DNA of 64,000 nucleotides from Vespula vulgaris (Eukaryota > Arthropoda > Insecta > Hymenoptera > Vespidae): the NCBI RefSeq assembly GCF_905475345.1, contig NC_066596.1, positions 4,279,001-4,343,000 on the forward strand. The letters are read 5' to 3'. Made by a program: the position numbers and the translations under genes. Shown here in pieces: positions 21,337 through 33,398 of the stretch; the stretch's first letter is position 1, and each line of letters starts with the position of its first letter. Under the pieces are notes generated by a model. That model made no database searches, had not been told where the DNA came from, and worked only from the letters and a program-made list of their open reading frames with translations.

Positions 21337-24300
21337 TCACAAGATGATACACGTTTTCGACTGAAATATTTACAGAATATAATTAATTGTACATCTTTAT
21401 ATAATAATGTAAAAGGAAAATGAGAGATCCAAATAATATATACCTTTGATTTTGGAGTCGTACTTCCACTAGATTTTGTGCCATTTTCTGTCTCTTGTTG
21501 CCTTTTTCCTTTGAATAGCTTTGCCATTTTTCCTAAAAACATGATCCAAGATAATTATAATATAACTTGATAATATACTGAATGTATAAGAATAATTAAA
21601 GCAAAATGAAAAAGTCTCTAACCAGTTCTAGGTGCTGGTGATTGTATTACATCAGCATCATCGTGTGTGTGTTCTTCAACATTTTCTTCATTTTTCGTGA
21701 TCTTATCTGTCTTCAACTCGTCCAAAGTGTGTTGAGGGTCGGCAACTATAGTTTCTTCAGTATCGGCATTCGATTTCGTTGATCGAGATTTGTGGCTATT
21801 GATAGAGACTTTCGCAGGACTTTCTTCTTCTTTATTTATTTTTTCTGTCATAGATCGTATTATCGACTCTTCGGTTTCCTTTGCTTCATTCGGTTTTGGA
21901 TTGCTATCTTGATTATTTTCTTTTTTTTCTTCCTCCTCCGAATACTTACTTGATACTTTTATATCTTCGCCTACAGATCCTTGAGGACTTGCTGTTTTTT
22001 GTCGAGGTGGTTTGGGTGGTGGCATAGGATCAGGAGATGTTGGTTTTTCTGGACTAGTTTTCGTTTCATCTTCGATTTTCGATTCTTCAGTTTTTATCGT
22101 TTCTTCTGTTTTGTCTATCACATTATTTGAATCTACATCAACATCTGCTTTCGTTGATTCGCTTGGTTTTTCAATATCAACATTACTCTCATTATTTGTT
22201 TTCATTGTGTTTTCCTCGTTGTTATTTTCTGCATCCTCTTTTTCACTTGTGATTTCTGAATTTTCTACTTCGTTGACTTTTTGCGTCTCTTCTGATACTT
22301 CATTCGTTGCAGGAATTTCAAGTTTTTCGAAATTATTCATACTATCCTTCGGTGTTTCGGGGATATCGTTATGCTCGTTATCCAGTTTATTTTCCTGATT
22401 GTCCTCGGATGGAGATTTTTCAAGAATCTTTTCACTCTCTGTAGATTCCTTTTCGTCCTCCACTTTATCCATATGGCTTTCGTTTTGTAGTCTATTTACA
22501 GGAAGTTTCAAAGGAGGCAAAGAATTCTTTCTTTGGATCTGGTGATCCTAGAATTCGAAAATCAATAAACTCTTTCGAATTCTTTAGTTATTTTTATTTC
22601 ATTTGATACTCACTATCTGTATAGTTTCTGATTCTTGATTTGTCTGGTTATTCGTCTCACGTCTTTTACCTAGCAATATCGTGTGACAGCCACCACAAGA
22701 TACCTGGAAGATTAATCATACGCTTTAAGAAGTTAAGAAACATATATGTGATCAGAAAACTTATGAGTTAGAAACGACATACATTTGAAACAAAAAGTTC
22801 TTGATATTTGATAGCGAATGTTAATTCGTGAACGTTATTTTCATTTTCCTCGAGACCCAATTTTCCATGTCTACCGTCACCACACGTGTAGAGTTTACCA
22901 GATTCTGTAGTACAAGAAGAATCATGAAGGACCGAAGAAATCACAAAATTAAGACGAATTTACATGCGTGTTATACCTGTTAGAACAGCACTGTGACTTT
23001 CCCCGCAAGCAATTTTGACGATCGACTGATCCTGTAGAGCATCACGAGAAAGAAGTTTTGGCGTTGGAATTTCGGTCACGTTCGTCCCCATTCCCAATTG
23101 ACCACTGGCGTTGCTTCCAACGCAATACACATTGCCGCTCTCTAAACGATCATTTTTTTTTGTATAGAACAATGATAACAACGTATCAAATTCATGAAAA
23201 CTACTCTATAAGTGTTGTTTAGAAGGTAATACCTGTTAATATGAGGGTATGATGACCTCCACACGCGATGTGTATCGCCGTTGTGGGCAATAGCATTTGC
23301 TTCGGCGCGACTTGCGTCGTGAAGTTAACATCGATCCCGAGCTTGCCACTTTCAGATTCGCCACAGATATAAATGAGACCGCTTTCTGGAAATACCATTG
23401 AGCTTGAATATATATGTGTATAAGTTTATAGATCTTTGCGGGAACACAACTTCTACGACACTGAATGATAGTCTATAGAATGGAATACTTTCGAAGATAC
23501 ATTGTCAGATCTTGGAATATCAATTGATACATATACGATTAGTATCTATTAGGGTCAATAGGGACTTTGTAGTTTATTTAATAATTTTCAAGAATGAATC
23601 ATTGCGGAGATTATTCGTCGTATTGATTATCATCATGATGATTATTCATTGTGTCGATCATCAATACGATGTGACGAGAATATCACTGTAATTTTCAATG
23701 AAAGTTTTGATGAAGGAATACGTTACCGGTTAAAAACGCAGAATGATAATATCCTGTGCTGATTTCTTTCACTGGTTCGGGAATTGGGACCTTCGTCGGC
23801 TTATTTACCAGTCCAGAGATTCCCGATAGTCCAAGTTGTCCTTCAAGATTGCTTCCCCAGGCGATGACACCACCGTCGCTGGTAAGGGCCATCGAATGGT
23901 GAGATCCCGCAGCTATTTGAGTAACTCTTGGACCTGCGAGTCCGCAATCGTATACCAAAACTGGAGTGCTCGCGCTATCTCCTACCGCTGCATTTCCGCG
24001 GCCCAGCTGTCCTTCCTGATCGCTTCCGCAAGCAAATATTTTTTGTCCACCTAAGCGAAAATGAAGTAGAAAGAGAAAAGAAAATATTTTATGCGGTCAT
24101 TTAAACTGAAATCGATTTCAACAACGTGAATGCGTACGTCATACTTATCAGCTGAATAAAAAAGAATAATTAGTCTTGTTATATAAAAATAGTTTGCGCA
24201 CGTAAAAGAATAAATTAACATTTATGTTTCACGTAGGTATGAATCGTTCACGTGTTACTTATGATATATACGTTTACTGCATGTATTCCGTCTGTTTAGT

Positions 24301-27300
24301 TTTTGCTATTTCTATTTTTTGTGTTCTAAAGAATATAAGACTTACCCGTACATATCAAAGTGTGAGCTCTTCCACATGCTACGTGTGTAACTTTCTCCGG
24401 CTTTAAAACTGTAACAGGGAAATATTCATGGCCTTTATAAAATTGACCTTAATGAAATCCTACAATATGGTAGAAGTATTAAAAGTTCGTAATGAAGGAT
24501 ATACTTTTCACGCAGGATGGTTTGCTGACATGATTTTTGTGACCGAGACCCAATTGACCCCAATCGTTGCTTCCAAATACGAATAGTCTGCCACTCTCTA
24601 AAAATCAATTATATAATAAAGTACAAATTTATATACATTTTAATGTTTTATTAGAATCATTATAGTACTACTTCCATCATCCTATTTCTCAATGTAGTTT
24701 ATAAATTCTACAATGTGATCTACGATTGGAAAAGCTTTATATAGACAAAGGACTATCGAATTCGATTTAAGTATATTTTATATGAAGCAAGGCCTTCCCC
24801 GGAGTTTCTATCTTTAGTTTACTGTTTTGCTTTTCAAATTTTCATCGAACGATCCTTTTAGAGTTGAGAACAGTTTGATATAACTCATTAGTAACATCCG
24901 TTCCGTTTATTATATTTAGAGCAACTGGAAAGTAGCAATAGAGGTTTTAGCGCAAAATAATTGGAACGTATCCAAATGTCTACGAATACAGTCCGCAATG
25001 AAAAGGAAGTGAGGTTACGATTTCCGTATCGATCGGAGTGTACCTTGTGCTTCGTGAGCGAGCAAGATTATTAACAATAACAATGTTTTTGAGTCTGGTC
25101 ATGCAGAGCGCAACCATTGCGTGTCCATATCGATTTACCGGACAGTGGCTATCCCTATGTAAGCATAGTTCGAGTGTAAGTTCCTTGCATGGCATGTTGC
25201 AGAAGCTGTAAATCATGCGAGCTTCGATCCTTCCTATTTTACACACGACCGGTTGTATCAACATTTGACCCCGTAAAATATTTACAGAAAATCAAAAAAG
25301 GAACTTGAAATACCTCCAACTTGCGGTGTCAATGTGTACTCGAATGCCATCAGCGAGAGTGATAATTATATAGACAATTTTTAAACGAAATAGCAATATT
25401 AAAGGAAAAAATACAAAGTAATAGTGGGGAAAAATAAACGCACGTGCGTAGTACAGGGCGGATGGACGATACCTCGAAGTCATTCACATATTGATTTCCA
25501 TTTCAATCAAGCCACGCTAATGCTCTAATCAATATAGTACTCTATAAACAAGTATCTATAACCAATTAGTGATTAATAAGTTGCACTGTATTATTGTCTT
25601 AAAATTAATTGTAATCTTTATGTGAGTTCCCTTTTAACGATCAACTTCTATCATTTTTTGGTTAAACTCTTTTTTTTTTTTATGAAGGACTCATTGGTGC
25701 TCGGCTAGTTAAAGGATCGTTAGTTCGAGTCAAGTCACGGTTTGAGATCCTTCGATGGTGGACATTGACAAGCTGCAATTCACTAGAGACATGTGCGGCT
25801 CGTCTCTCAATAATAAATTTACTAGATCGGGTGAAGCATCGAGCTTCTGACAAACGACGTATAACGTTTCAAATTATTTTATTATTACATGTGTATCGTG
25901 AGAATACTTACGACATACAACGGCGGAATGTTCATCTCCACAAGTGATTGTCAATACTGGATCCTTGCGTATAAAGAAGTGTGACGCTACGTTATCCGCA
26001 AATCTGCTTCTGCCGATCGTGAAAACTGCACCAGTTTCTAAAAATTATAAATTTATTTTATTTAGCTTTGAATTTGAAATGTTAATCGTATTACGTATTC
26101 ACTTTGCTAATTAATCCGATTTGAAAAGCAAGAAGAGCTCATTATATGATTTAACAATAATTGTTTATTCTAAAAATAAATTTTTCATCGTCGTTTTGAA
26201 GGTCGTTTCGAATTCGTGTAACGAACGCGTGCCATTATACCGATATAGCCAAGTATCGAAACAGAGGAATCATTAATCGCTGTTTGCATAATTAATTCGA
26301 AAATTATAGCGAGTACAAGAGAGCAAATTTTATAGATACATAGATGGAAGGCAAAACTAAGTAAAAAAAAAAATTAAATAAGTATGTTTTCTTATCTTCC
26401 ATTACGTTTTGAATGTATTGTTTTTAATTACAGTCCTGTCGTAGACGCATTTTTAAAATATTATATGTAGATATTGCTTTGGGTAGAAGTATTATCAGCA
26501 ATAATAATCGTTATAACGGAATATTATGTAGAATTCAAAATTTTCAATAGAATACTAATATATATGTATATATATTTCTTCAAAGTAGAGAGGAAATATA
26601 TATATATAAATATATATGTAAATATATATGTGATATATGTGTATGTAAAAATAGAACGAAATGATTAGTTACTCTGTTTTACGAGTTCTTTCTTTTTCTT
26701 ATGAGTGAAAAAAGTTCGAGATTTCACTGTGCTTAAAAAGTTCAAGCACTCGTTGACCTCCCAAACGATGGTCAACTTTATCATGCTAATTATTTACGAT
26801 ATCATGGTAAACACTAATGAAAGCAGGGAACCTAGTGATTTATTTTTAATTTTTTAAGGGTCTATCATGATAAGTTCTTATCGCGAATGCATCAGTATTT
26901 TTTTTTTACGTCTGGCACGAAAGCCGAGTCGAGTTAAAAATGTAAATCGAAAAGTGGCTTTTATTGTTTCTACTCAGCAGCTGTAAAGGTGAATTCGTGT
27001 TGCCGTTGTTAAGATATAACGTCTAACAATAATCAATTTTCATTTTGTAAGTGTAAGAATTGCATTAGTGTTGTTATAGACAAACGGAGCACTTGTTACG
27101 TTTTCGAATAATTTTTTAATTGTTATGCTAATTGTTTCGAACTACTCAATGAGAACCTATTGTTTCATACAAGTATTTGAACGGAAAAGATAAGAGTTTA
27201 CTTACATTTTTGAACAAGTATGATTTTTTTTGATAATTGAGTTTTAACATCAAGAAAATGATAAAGATTTAATTTAAGATCAAGATATCAGAAGTTTGGG

Positions 27301-29435
27301 CAAAGTTTATGCAAAGTATCCAAGACACGTAGAAAGCTTATAGATTTTTCGTACTGTATCTACGTACACGTGGAACCACTTGTGGAAGTTCTTGTGGAAA
27401 ACGAAGAAAGATATACTTTTGAAGTTCTTTTGAAAAAAAAATCGTGATTATTGAAACAATGTTTTTGTCATTCTATTTTGAGAATATAAATTACAGTAAA
27501 CATTACAGAATAAATTTTGAAATAACAGTAGAGTAAGAGGTTAGTATGAAAACCAGCCATAGTATGAAAACCATGCAGGCGATGCATCAAGAGACGGGAG
27601 GTATATTCTAGTTTCCCAGTTTGTAAAGGTCAGTAATGTGGTGCTCGACGTAAATCTTCTTTCGTACAATTTACGATTACGCTTTGCTTATCAAAAGTTC
27701 AAACGGCGATCTATTGCATTATTCATCTTTCACTTATTTTATGGATTGAAAATCCGCAAGATGAACATGGGAGACTAACGATCGAGATGCTGTACTATTT
27801 CTTATAAAATAAACAGTTTGTCAATTTTCTTTATAAAACATTGAGTTCCACAATTGCATTTTCTTATCAGAAGTAAGAACTTAGAAAGGAAGTGCGAATT
27901 TCGATGTTATAATGACAAAAAAGGGTTGCCTCCTAAATGTTACCAAAGTTAAGAATAAAATCTACCATTTCTACAGTTCCTTTATGGAAATGTGCTTCTT
28001 TTTTCAGTTCACCTCGAAAGTATGTTAATGCTAGCTTCCTTTTAATGGCACCCTTAGGTGAGCAGTGTTTTATACACCTTTGTGAAGAAGTTTTCAGCGG
28101 TTACACCGAGGTCACGTCATCTTAGGTCGAATTTAAAGAGGTGTAAACTTTTCTTTCCTAACTAAGGAAAATTTATGAAACCGCAGATTACCGGTACGTA
28201 ATGCATCGCATTTATTGCATATATTGTTCTTCGCAAAATGTAAAGAACGAGTTTAAGAGAAAGTGAAGGAAAGTGGGACGTTGTTCTTAATGTGAAATAC
28301 ATTAAAGTTCCAGGGTAGTTTCGTTATGCGAAGTTTCAGATATACGATGGCCAATTTATTACCTTGATACCATCGTACGATTTCTTTTTACTGATTTTAT
28401 TAATGGAATAAGAGGTTGATGACTTGTTCTATATTTTACGATTACTCGACACGATCTAATTTTATTTACTTTAAATTACTCATTTTATAGAAATTGTGAA
28501 CAATTTTATAGAAAATGTGAACAAGCTATTAATGTAGCTGTTGATTTATTGTTAGATCGACTCGTTTTAATTTAAACATTTCGAACTAATTTCTGATGAT
28601 CTTCATCGATGAAATAATATTATCATCAATACCAAAGAAATTAACGTGAAGCAACGTATCGCTTACTTTCAAGCTATGAATACATTACCATGGTGGATCA
28701 TTGACCCTTTGATGGTTCTTGGCTCGTTCTATCTAGTGAAGTGCTTCGAAAAATATGTGCATCACAGAGAAGGATCAAAATTTGAATAACCGAGCTAAAC
28801 ATTCGCACTTTGCCTCTACATTCGATCGACTAACTTGACAATTTAGTTTCATGCTTTCGTTATACACTAGAATATGTATGTACGAAGACATACAATTTCC
28901 TTTATAGTTGATTTATGTAACGAAGTGATTAATTATTACGTCCCTCGAAATAACTATCAATAAGCAGTGACGTTATTTTACGTTCTTTTATTTCAAAGAA
29001 CAGTACTTTCGAAAGATTAAAACGAAATATAAAAATATTATATAGATAAAGAAATAAAGATATTCCGATATCTGATATCGTAATTTCGCACTACTGGGAA
29101 ACATAAATCGTTAATTTTCTATATAACTTGTATATGCGTTTCCACTATCGTAAAAATGAGCGATTAGAATCATTTTCAATCGACTTTAAATAAGAACATT
29201 TGTTGCATGAGAAAAAACAATAGGCTCGATTATTTACTAGACAATTGCGAAAGCGTCGCGACACTTTCGACGGTCTTTTTCGTGCCTAATCGTTTTTTAT
29301 CGTTTTTTACATTATTGTCGTGCGTTTGCAAGTGCATTAGACGTTACTAAAGATAAATTCGATCATTGGTGCAATTTAAGTGGAGGAAAAAAATGTTCCA
29401 TTACCAGGTATATTTTCTATGTCTGGCAGACCCAT
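21337..29435 (-). CDS. RPGR: RPGR ortholog: RCC1 propeller protein with CaaX end
   Basis: Twelve exons on the minus strand: 29435-29405, 26037-25912, 24597-24505, 24408-24346, 24050-23727, 23385-23233, 23141-22977, 22904-22783, 22703-22614, 22547-21623, 21532-21444, 21360-21337; total 2205 nt, 734 aa, phases consistent. RPGR is a ciliary base and transition-zone protein. Residues about 11-375 form RCC1 repeats (GSNDWGQLGLG, SNLEGQLGL, GSNASGQLGMG, GDGRHGKLGL), and KPEKVTHVACGRAHTL matches the human propeller closely. A low-complexity Glu/Lys/Ser/Thr tail with a proline-rich PPPKPPR follows. The last 24-nt exon adds SKTCIIL, a CaaX box of the Leu type, comparable to the human CTIL end. The 31-nt first exon encodes MGLPDIENIP and lies 3.4 kb upstream; it is chosen by phase and likeness to the human start (PDSGAVFTFG). 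Confidence 0.93.
26038..29404 (-). other. RPGR intron 1
   Basis: A 3.4-kb AT-rich intron with no convincing exon on either strand. It contains a (TA)-rich stretch at about 26556-26640. The other long RPGR intron (24598-25911) also shows only short, unsupported open frames. Confidence 0.6.
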
Positions 29436-29525
29436 GATTTACTTGCACTTTGACGCCGCGCAACCTGCAGCTGACTAAACCACCGGTCAGGCATGGCTAA
29501 GCGTGGTAGGCGACTTAAAGTGAAC

Positions 29526-29562
29526 GTTGCTTGGCAACCGGAAATCAATTTCCAATGGCAAC
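29526..29562. promoter_or_regulatory. Two RFX X-box motifs upstream of RPGR
   Basis: GTTGCTTGGCAAC (29526-29538) fits RYYNYY-N1-RRNRAC, and ATTTCCAATGGCAAC (29548-29562) fits RYYNYY-N3-RRNRAC, the X-box consensus bound by RFX factors at ciliary gene promoters. They lie about 90-130 bases upstream of the RPGR start codon (29435, minus strand). Confidence 0.65.
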
Positions 29563-30002
29563 CGGGCCCACGTAGCGTTCCTTTACGATAAGAAGAATGG
29601 GAACAATCGTTGTTCGATCGTCTGCGGGTTAAGCGCTTTGAATGATCTTTGCTAACGATATAGCGGGAAACCTCGAACTTTTTGAATTCATTATGGAGAA
29701 TTTTAATTTCAAAATTTATATATAAATAGTAAGATTAATAAGTAAATGAGATTATATTCTAAACGTAATAAAACTTTATGATAATTAGAAATTGTTGCTG
29801 AGGAAACAAAACAATCTTTGAAAAAATGTCAAAGAAGAATTGATAACAAACAAATATAAATATTTCTCAGAACAATATCAGTTTTGTTAAATATAATTTA
29901 TGATCAGTATGAGTGAACTATGACTATATGAGTGAGCTATGACTAATGAACTATGATTTCACAAAAAATACTATCAATGTTTTATTCCGGGTATTCTCAA
30001 TT

Positions 30003-30045
30003 GATAACGATAAATTGATAACGATGATAATCTTATCTATAAATA
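30003..30045 (+). promoter_or_regulatory. GATA cluster and TATA box of the serine protease homolog
   Basis: Five GATAA/TTATC motifs occur in 35 bases (30003, 30009, 30017, 30026, and reversed at 30033), directly followed by TATAAATA at 30038-30045. The start codon at 30086 leaves room for a transcription start near 30069. GATA factors drive many insect gut and fat-body genes, so such tissue expression is an inference. Confidence 0.6.
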
Positions 30046-30085
30046 TAATTATGTCTCGTTAGTATTAAGATTCTCTCTGAACAAG

Positions 30086-30920
30086 ATGGTTGTATTTTAT
30101 TTGACAAGTTTGTCAATTATACTCTCCCTTGGTAAGATATCAAAGTTCTCTTCATTAATTTTAAATCCATAGAATATCAATTCATTTTCGGTTCTATCCT
30201 ATTTTAGGATCCTATGGAGCCAATTCGTTGGAACCAAGGTTTGTTGGTAGCACCGTAGCTTCCATAAACGATTATCCTTATCAGTTGAGCATTTATTTTG
30301 GACGAAACTACGTATGTGGAGCTTCTATAATTGCTTCAAGATGGGCCATTACAGCAGCCAACTGTTTGAACTTCAAGACTCCTGAAATGGTGAATCTCCG
30401 GGCCGGAAGCAATGACACTCAAAGTGGCGGTAGAGTTTATAAAGTATCCAAATTCGTCATACATCCAAAATATAATCGCAGTAGTAGCGAATATGACGTT
30501 GCTTTATTGAATTTGACTACGCCTTTCGTTTATGGAAGAGCTGTCAGGCCCATTCCGATAATACAAGCATACAAGAATGTAGCAGTTGGTTCACCAGCTG
30601 TTATCACTGGTTGGGGCTGGGTTTCGAACTCTGTTCCAGCGTTTTCGTATACTCTTCGAAAACTGGTTCTGCCGATTCTCGATCCGTTGCTTTGTCGAAA
30701 TTATTACGGAAAGAAGTTCAACTCGAACACGATGCTTTGCACGAAGGATGAAAAAAATAAGAAAGGCGTCTGTGCGTTTTCTGGTTTCCCATTGGTTGTG
30801 AACGGTACCTTGGTTGGCATTTATTCTACGGGATATGGATGCACTGTAACACCAACAATTTACACGAAGTTATCAGCACAACCTATACGATCCTGGATCA
30901 CATCTGTTACACGCATTTAA
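30086..30920 (+). CDS. Chymotrypsin-like serine protease homolog, catalytically dead
   Basis: Two exons, 30086-30131 and 30208-30920; 759 nt, 252 aa. A signal peptide (MVVFYLTSLSIILSLG) is followed by a short pro-region and RFVGS at the place of the activation site (usually RIVGG). The fold is clear: CGASIIASRWAITAANC, YDVALL, ITGWGW, and a C-terminal GYGC region. The His of the triad is Asn67 (TAANC instead of TAAHC). Asp112 is kept. The GDSGGP site reads AFSGFP, so Ser207 remains but the Asp before it is Phe. The protein should bind rather than cleave, like other clip-less serine protease homologs. Poly(A) signal AATAAA at 30996. Confidence 0.92.
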
Positions 30921-31001
30921 TATTAAAATATTGTATATTTTTAATCAATGTCGACATTTAATTTTGATTATTGAGGAATTCAAAACTTAGACAGAAATAA
31001 A

Positions 31002-31843
31002 AATGCAGATATAAATCAAACTTAAATTAACGAAGGTTTTTTAATAATAAAATCCTCTTCAGCCATAGTTTGTTGGGGCCTCTTCGACATATAGCCACTT
31101 ATACTCTTTTTGCCCTAACTGCTATCGAAGACTATTTTCCATAACAATTGTTCATGGTTAATGGCAAAAAATTAGAACCGTTTTAATTTTATAATATAGA
31201 AATAGACCGGCAATCCTAGAAAAGAAAAAAATTAAGATCTTTGCATAGAAAATAATTAGTACTTTTTGGTTGCAAAATGTTTTTTTGCAGAAATATTGAA
31301 AAAGAAATAGAATTTATTTTATATTTAAAACGTCTTCTTTAGAAACTTATTCTATCACTTTAAAACTAATTTTTTGTTCAAATTGAAAAACATGTATATT
31401 GGATTTTTGGGAACTAATAGAGCGATTTTCATTATCGACAGATAATTCTATGTAAAAACTATTTCGAATAATCTCTGTAGAGTGCGCTAGTCTGAACTTT
31501 AAAGAACGTGTAGAAAACTTACTGTCAAGTTCGTATGTACGTTTAATTTTCTTTTAAACAAGATTTTATCGCTAAAGAATAATTATTTTCGTTGAACATT
31601 ACGTTGTTTATTACTGAATCATAAGAGTGCTCTAGTTGGTAAGCTTTTATTTTTATATTTAATATTTTTCTTTCTAACCTCAATTTTAATTTCTAACCTT
31701 CATTTCTAACACGACGTATCGTTAATTTTGATTTTTATAAAATCTCGAAAATGTGTCGTTTTAATCGCAGTTGAAATAAATAGCGCTGCGTTACTTTCAT
31801 TCAGATTTATTTCGATAAAAAAGAATTTGGGAATACCATTGAA
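31002..31843. other. Spacer with dispersed repeat copy 2 and Tat-SF1 promoter
   Basis: Positions 31053-31130 hold the reverse-complement copy of the repeat at 16201-16275. The right part, up to 31843, should contain the Tat-SF1 promoter and 5' UTR; no TATA box is evident. Confidence 0.5.
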
Positions 31844-33342
31844 ATGAGCGATGCTCCAGGATCAAAGAAAACAGGAGGTCAGAGTTCTAATAATCCCAAT
31901 CAATATGAATTCGATGGACAAAGTTATGTGTATATGGATAAAACAACAAATGTGAAATACAAATTTGATCAAGTGAAAAACCAGTGGGTTCCTCAAGATC
32001 AGAGTCAAAATGAATCAGGGAAAGATGACGAAAAGAAAGAGGAGGCCAGTGGACCTGCGGTAGCAGCTCCAGGTGGAATATATGGTTTTGAAAATGATAC
32101 TCATACATATACGGATCCTAATGATGGTAGTGTTTATATTTGGGATAGAGAGAAGAATGCATGGTTTCCTAAAGTAATATTCTTTTTTCTGCTTTATAAT
32201 ATAAAATCAACCTCAAAGCTAAGGCATAATGTTCCAAATCTTATTGTTAGGTTGATGAAGACTTTATGGCTAGATATCAAATGAGCTATGGATTTACTAA
32301 TTCTAATGCCACAGAACCTTCACAGAAGATACCAGAAAATCCTGTACAACCTCTTCTTCAACCAAAGTTAACGAAAGAGCAAAAGAAAGCAGAAGCCAAA
32401 AGGAAAGCTCAGGAGCCACCTACTTGGTTTGAAATAGATGAAGCCCACAATACTGCTATCTATGTTTCTGGATTACCTATGGACATCACATTGGAGGAAC
32501 TTACAGAACTCTTCAATAAATGTGGTCTCATTGCCAGGGATGAGAAAGGCAAAGATAAGATCAAGTTGTATAGAGATTCTGCTGGGGAATTGAAGGGTGA
32601 TGCTCTTTGTACGTACATCAAGGTAAGTGAAACCATGTTATATTTGATTAAATGTTTTTTATTGTTGTTATTATTCTAATTATAACATACGACGTTAAAC
32701 GTACGAAGTACGAGGCAGGCGATTGTGGTTCTACATATTTACAGACAAAGCAGTGTAAAAGTAACATTATCTTGATAGAATTATATATAATATATATATA
32801 TAGTTAAAACTAAGAATTTCAACTAGCGGTAATGCTTAATCGCTAAATGAGTAAATTAAGTATTCCTTTAATAACACGGGCTCTTATAACATTGATATTA
32901 CAATTGTTTTTTTTTTTTTCGAAGCTTTCGTAAATAGCGAAGAAATACTAATTTGATATGTCGTAATACAAGGGTGTAATACTCGTACTCTCGAACTTGA
33001 GTTTATTTTTTTTAATTTGGGAAGATTTTAAGTATGGGATAATTTTTCGCCAGATACACATCTTTGAAACCATATATATATATATCAAGCTATTAAAGAG
33101 AACAACTTGCAATTAGATTCTAACAGATTTTATATATAGTTATATCTTTTTTTTTGTTTATATTGTGCTATAATTTAATCGTTTAGCAACGTTCGATTTA
33201 ACTAACGAAGTTCAGAGAGAAAAAAGGAACTGTGGAGGGTTCGATCTTTCATTTGCAATATAATAAATTATCTCAGTCTGTAGCCTCGAGAGAATTCTCG
33301 AATTTTTTTTGTAATCTAAAAAAAGGAAGAACGTTTACTAAA

Positions 33343-33398
<56 letters not shown>

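Noticed and set aside
22012..22398. 128-codon plus-strand ORF inside RPGR
   Set aside because: Antisense shadow of the Glu/Ser-rich RPGR tail.
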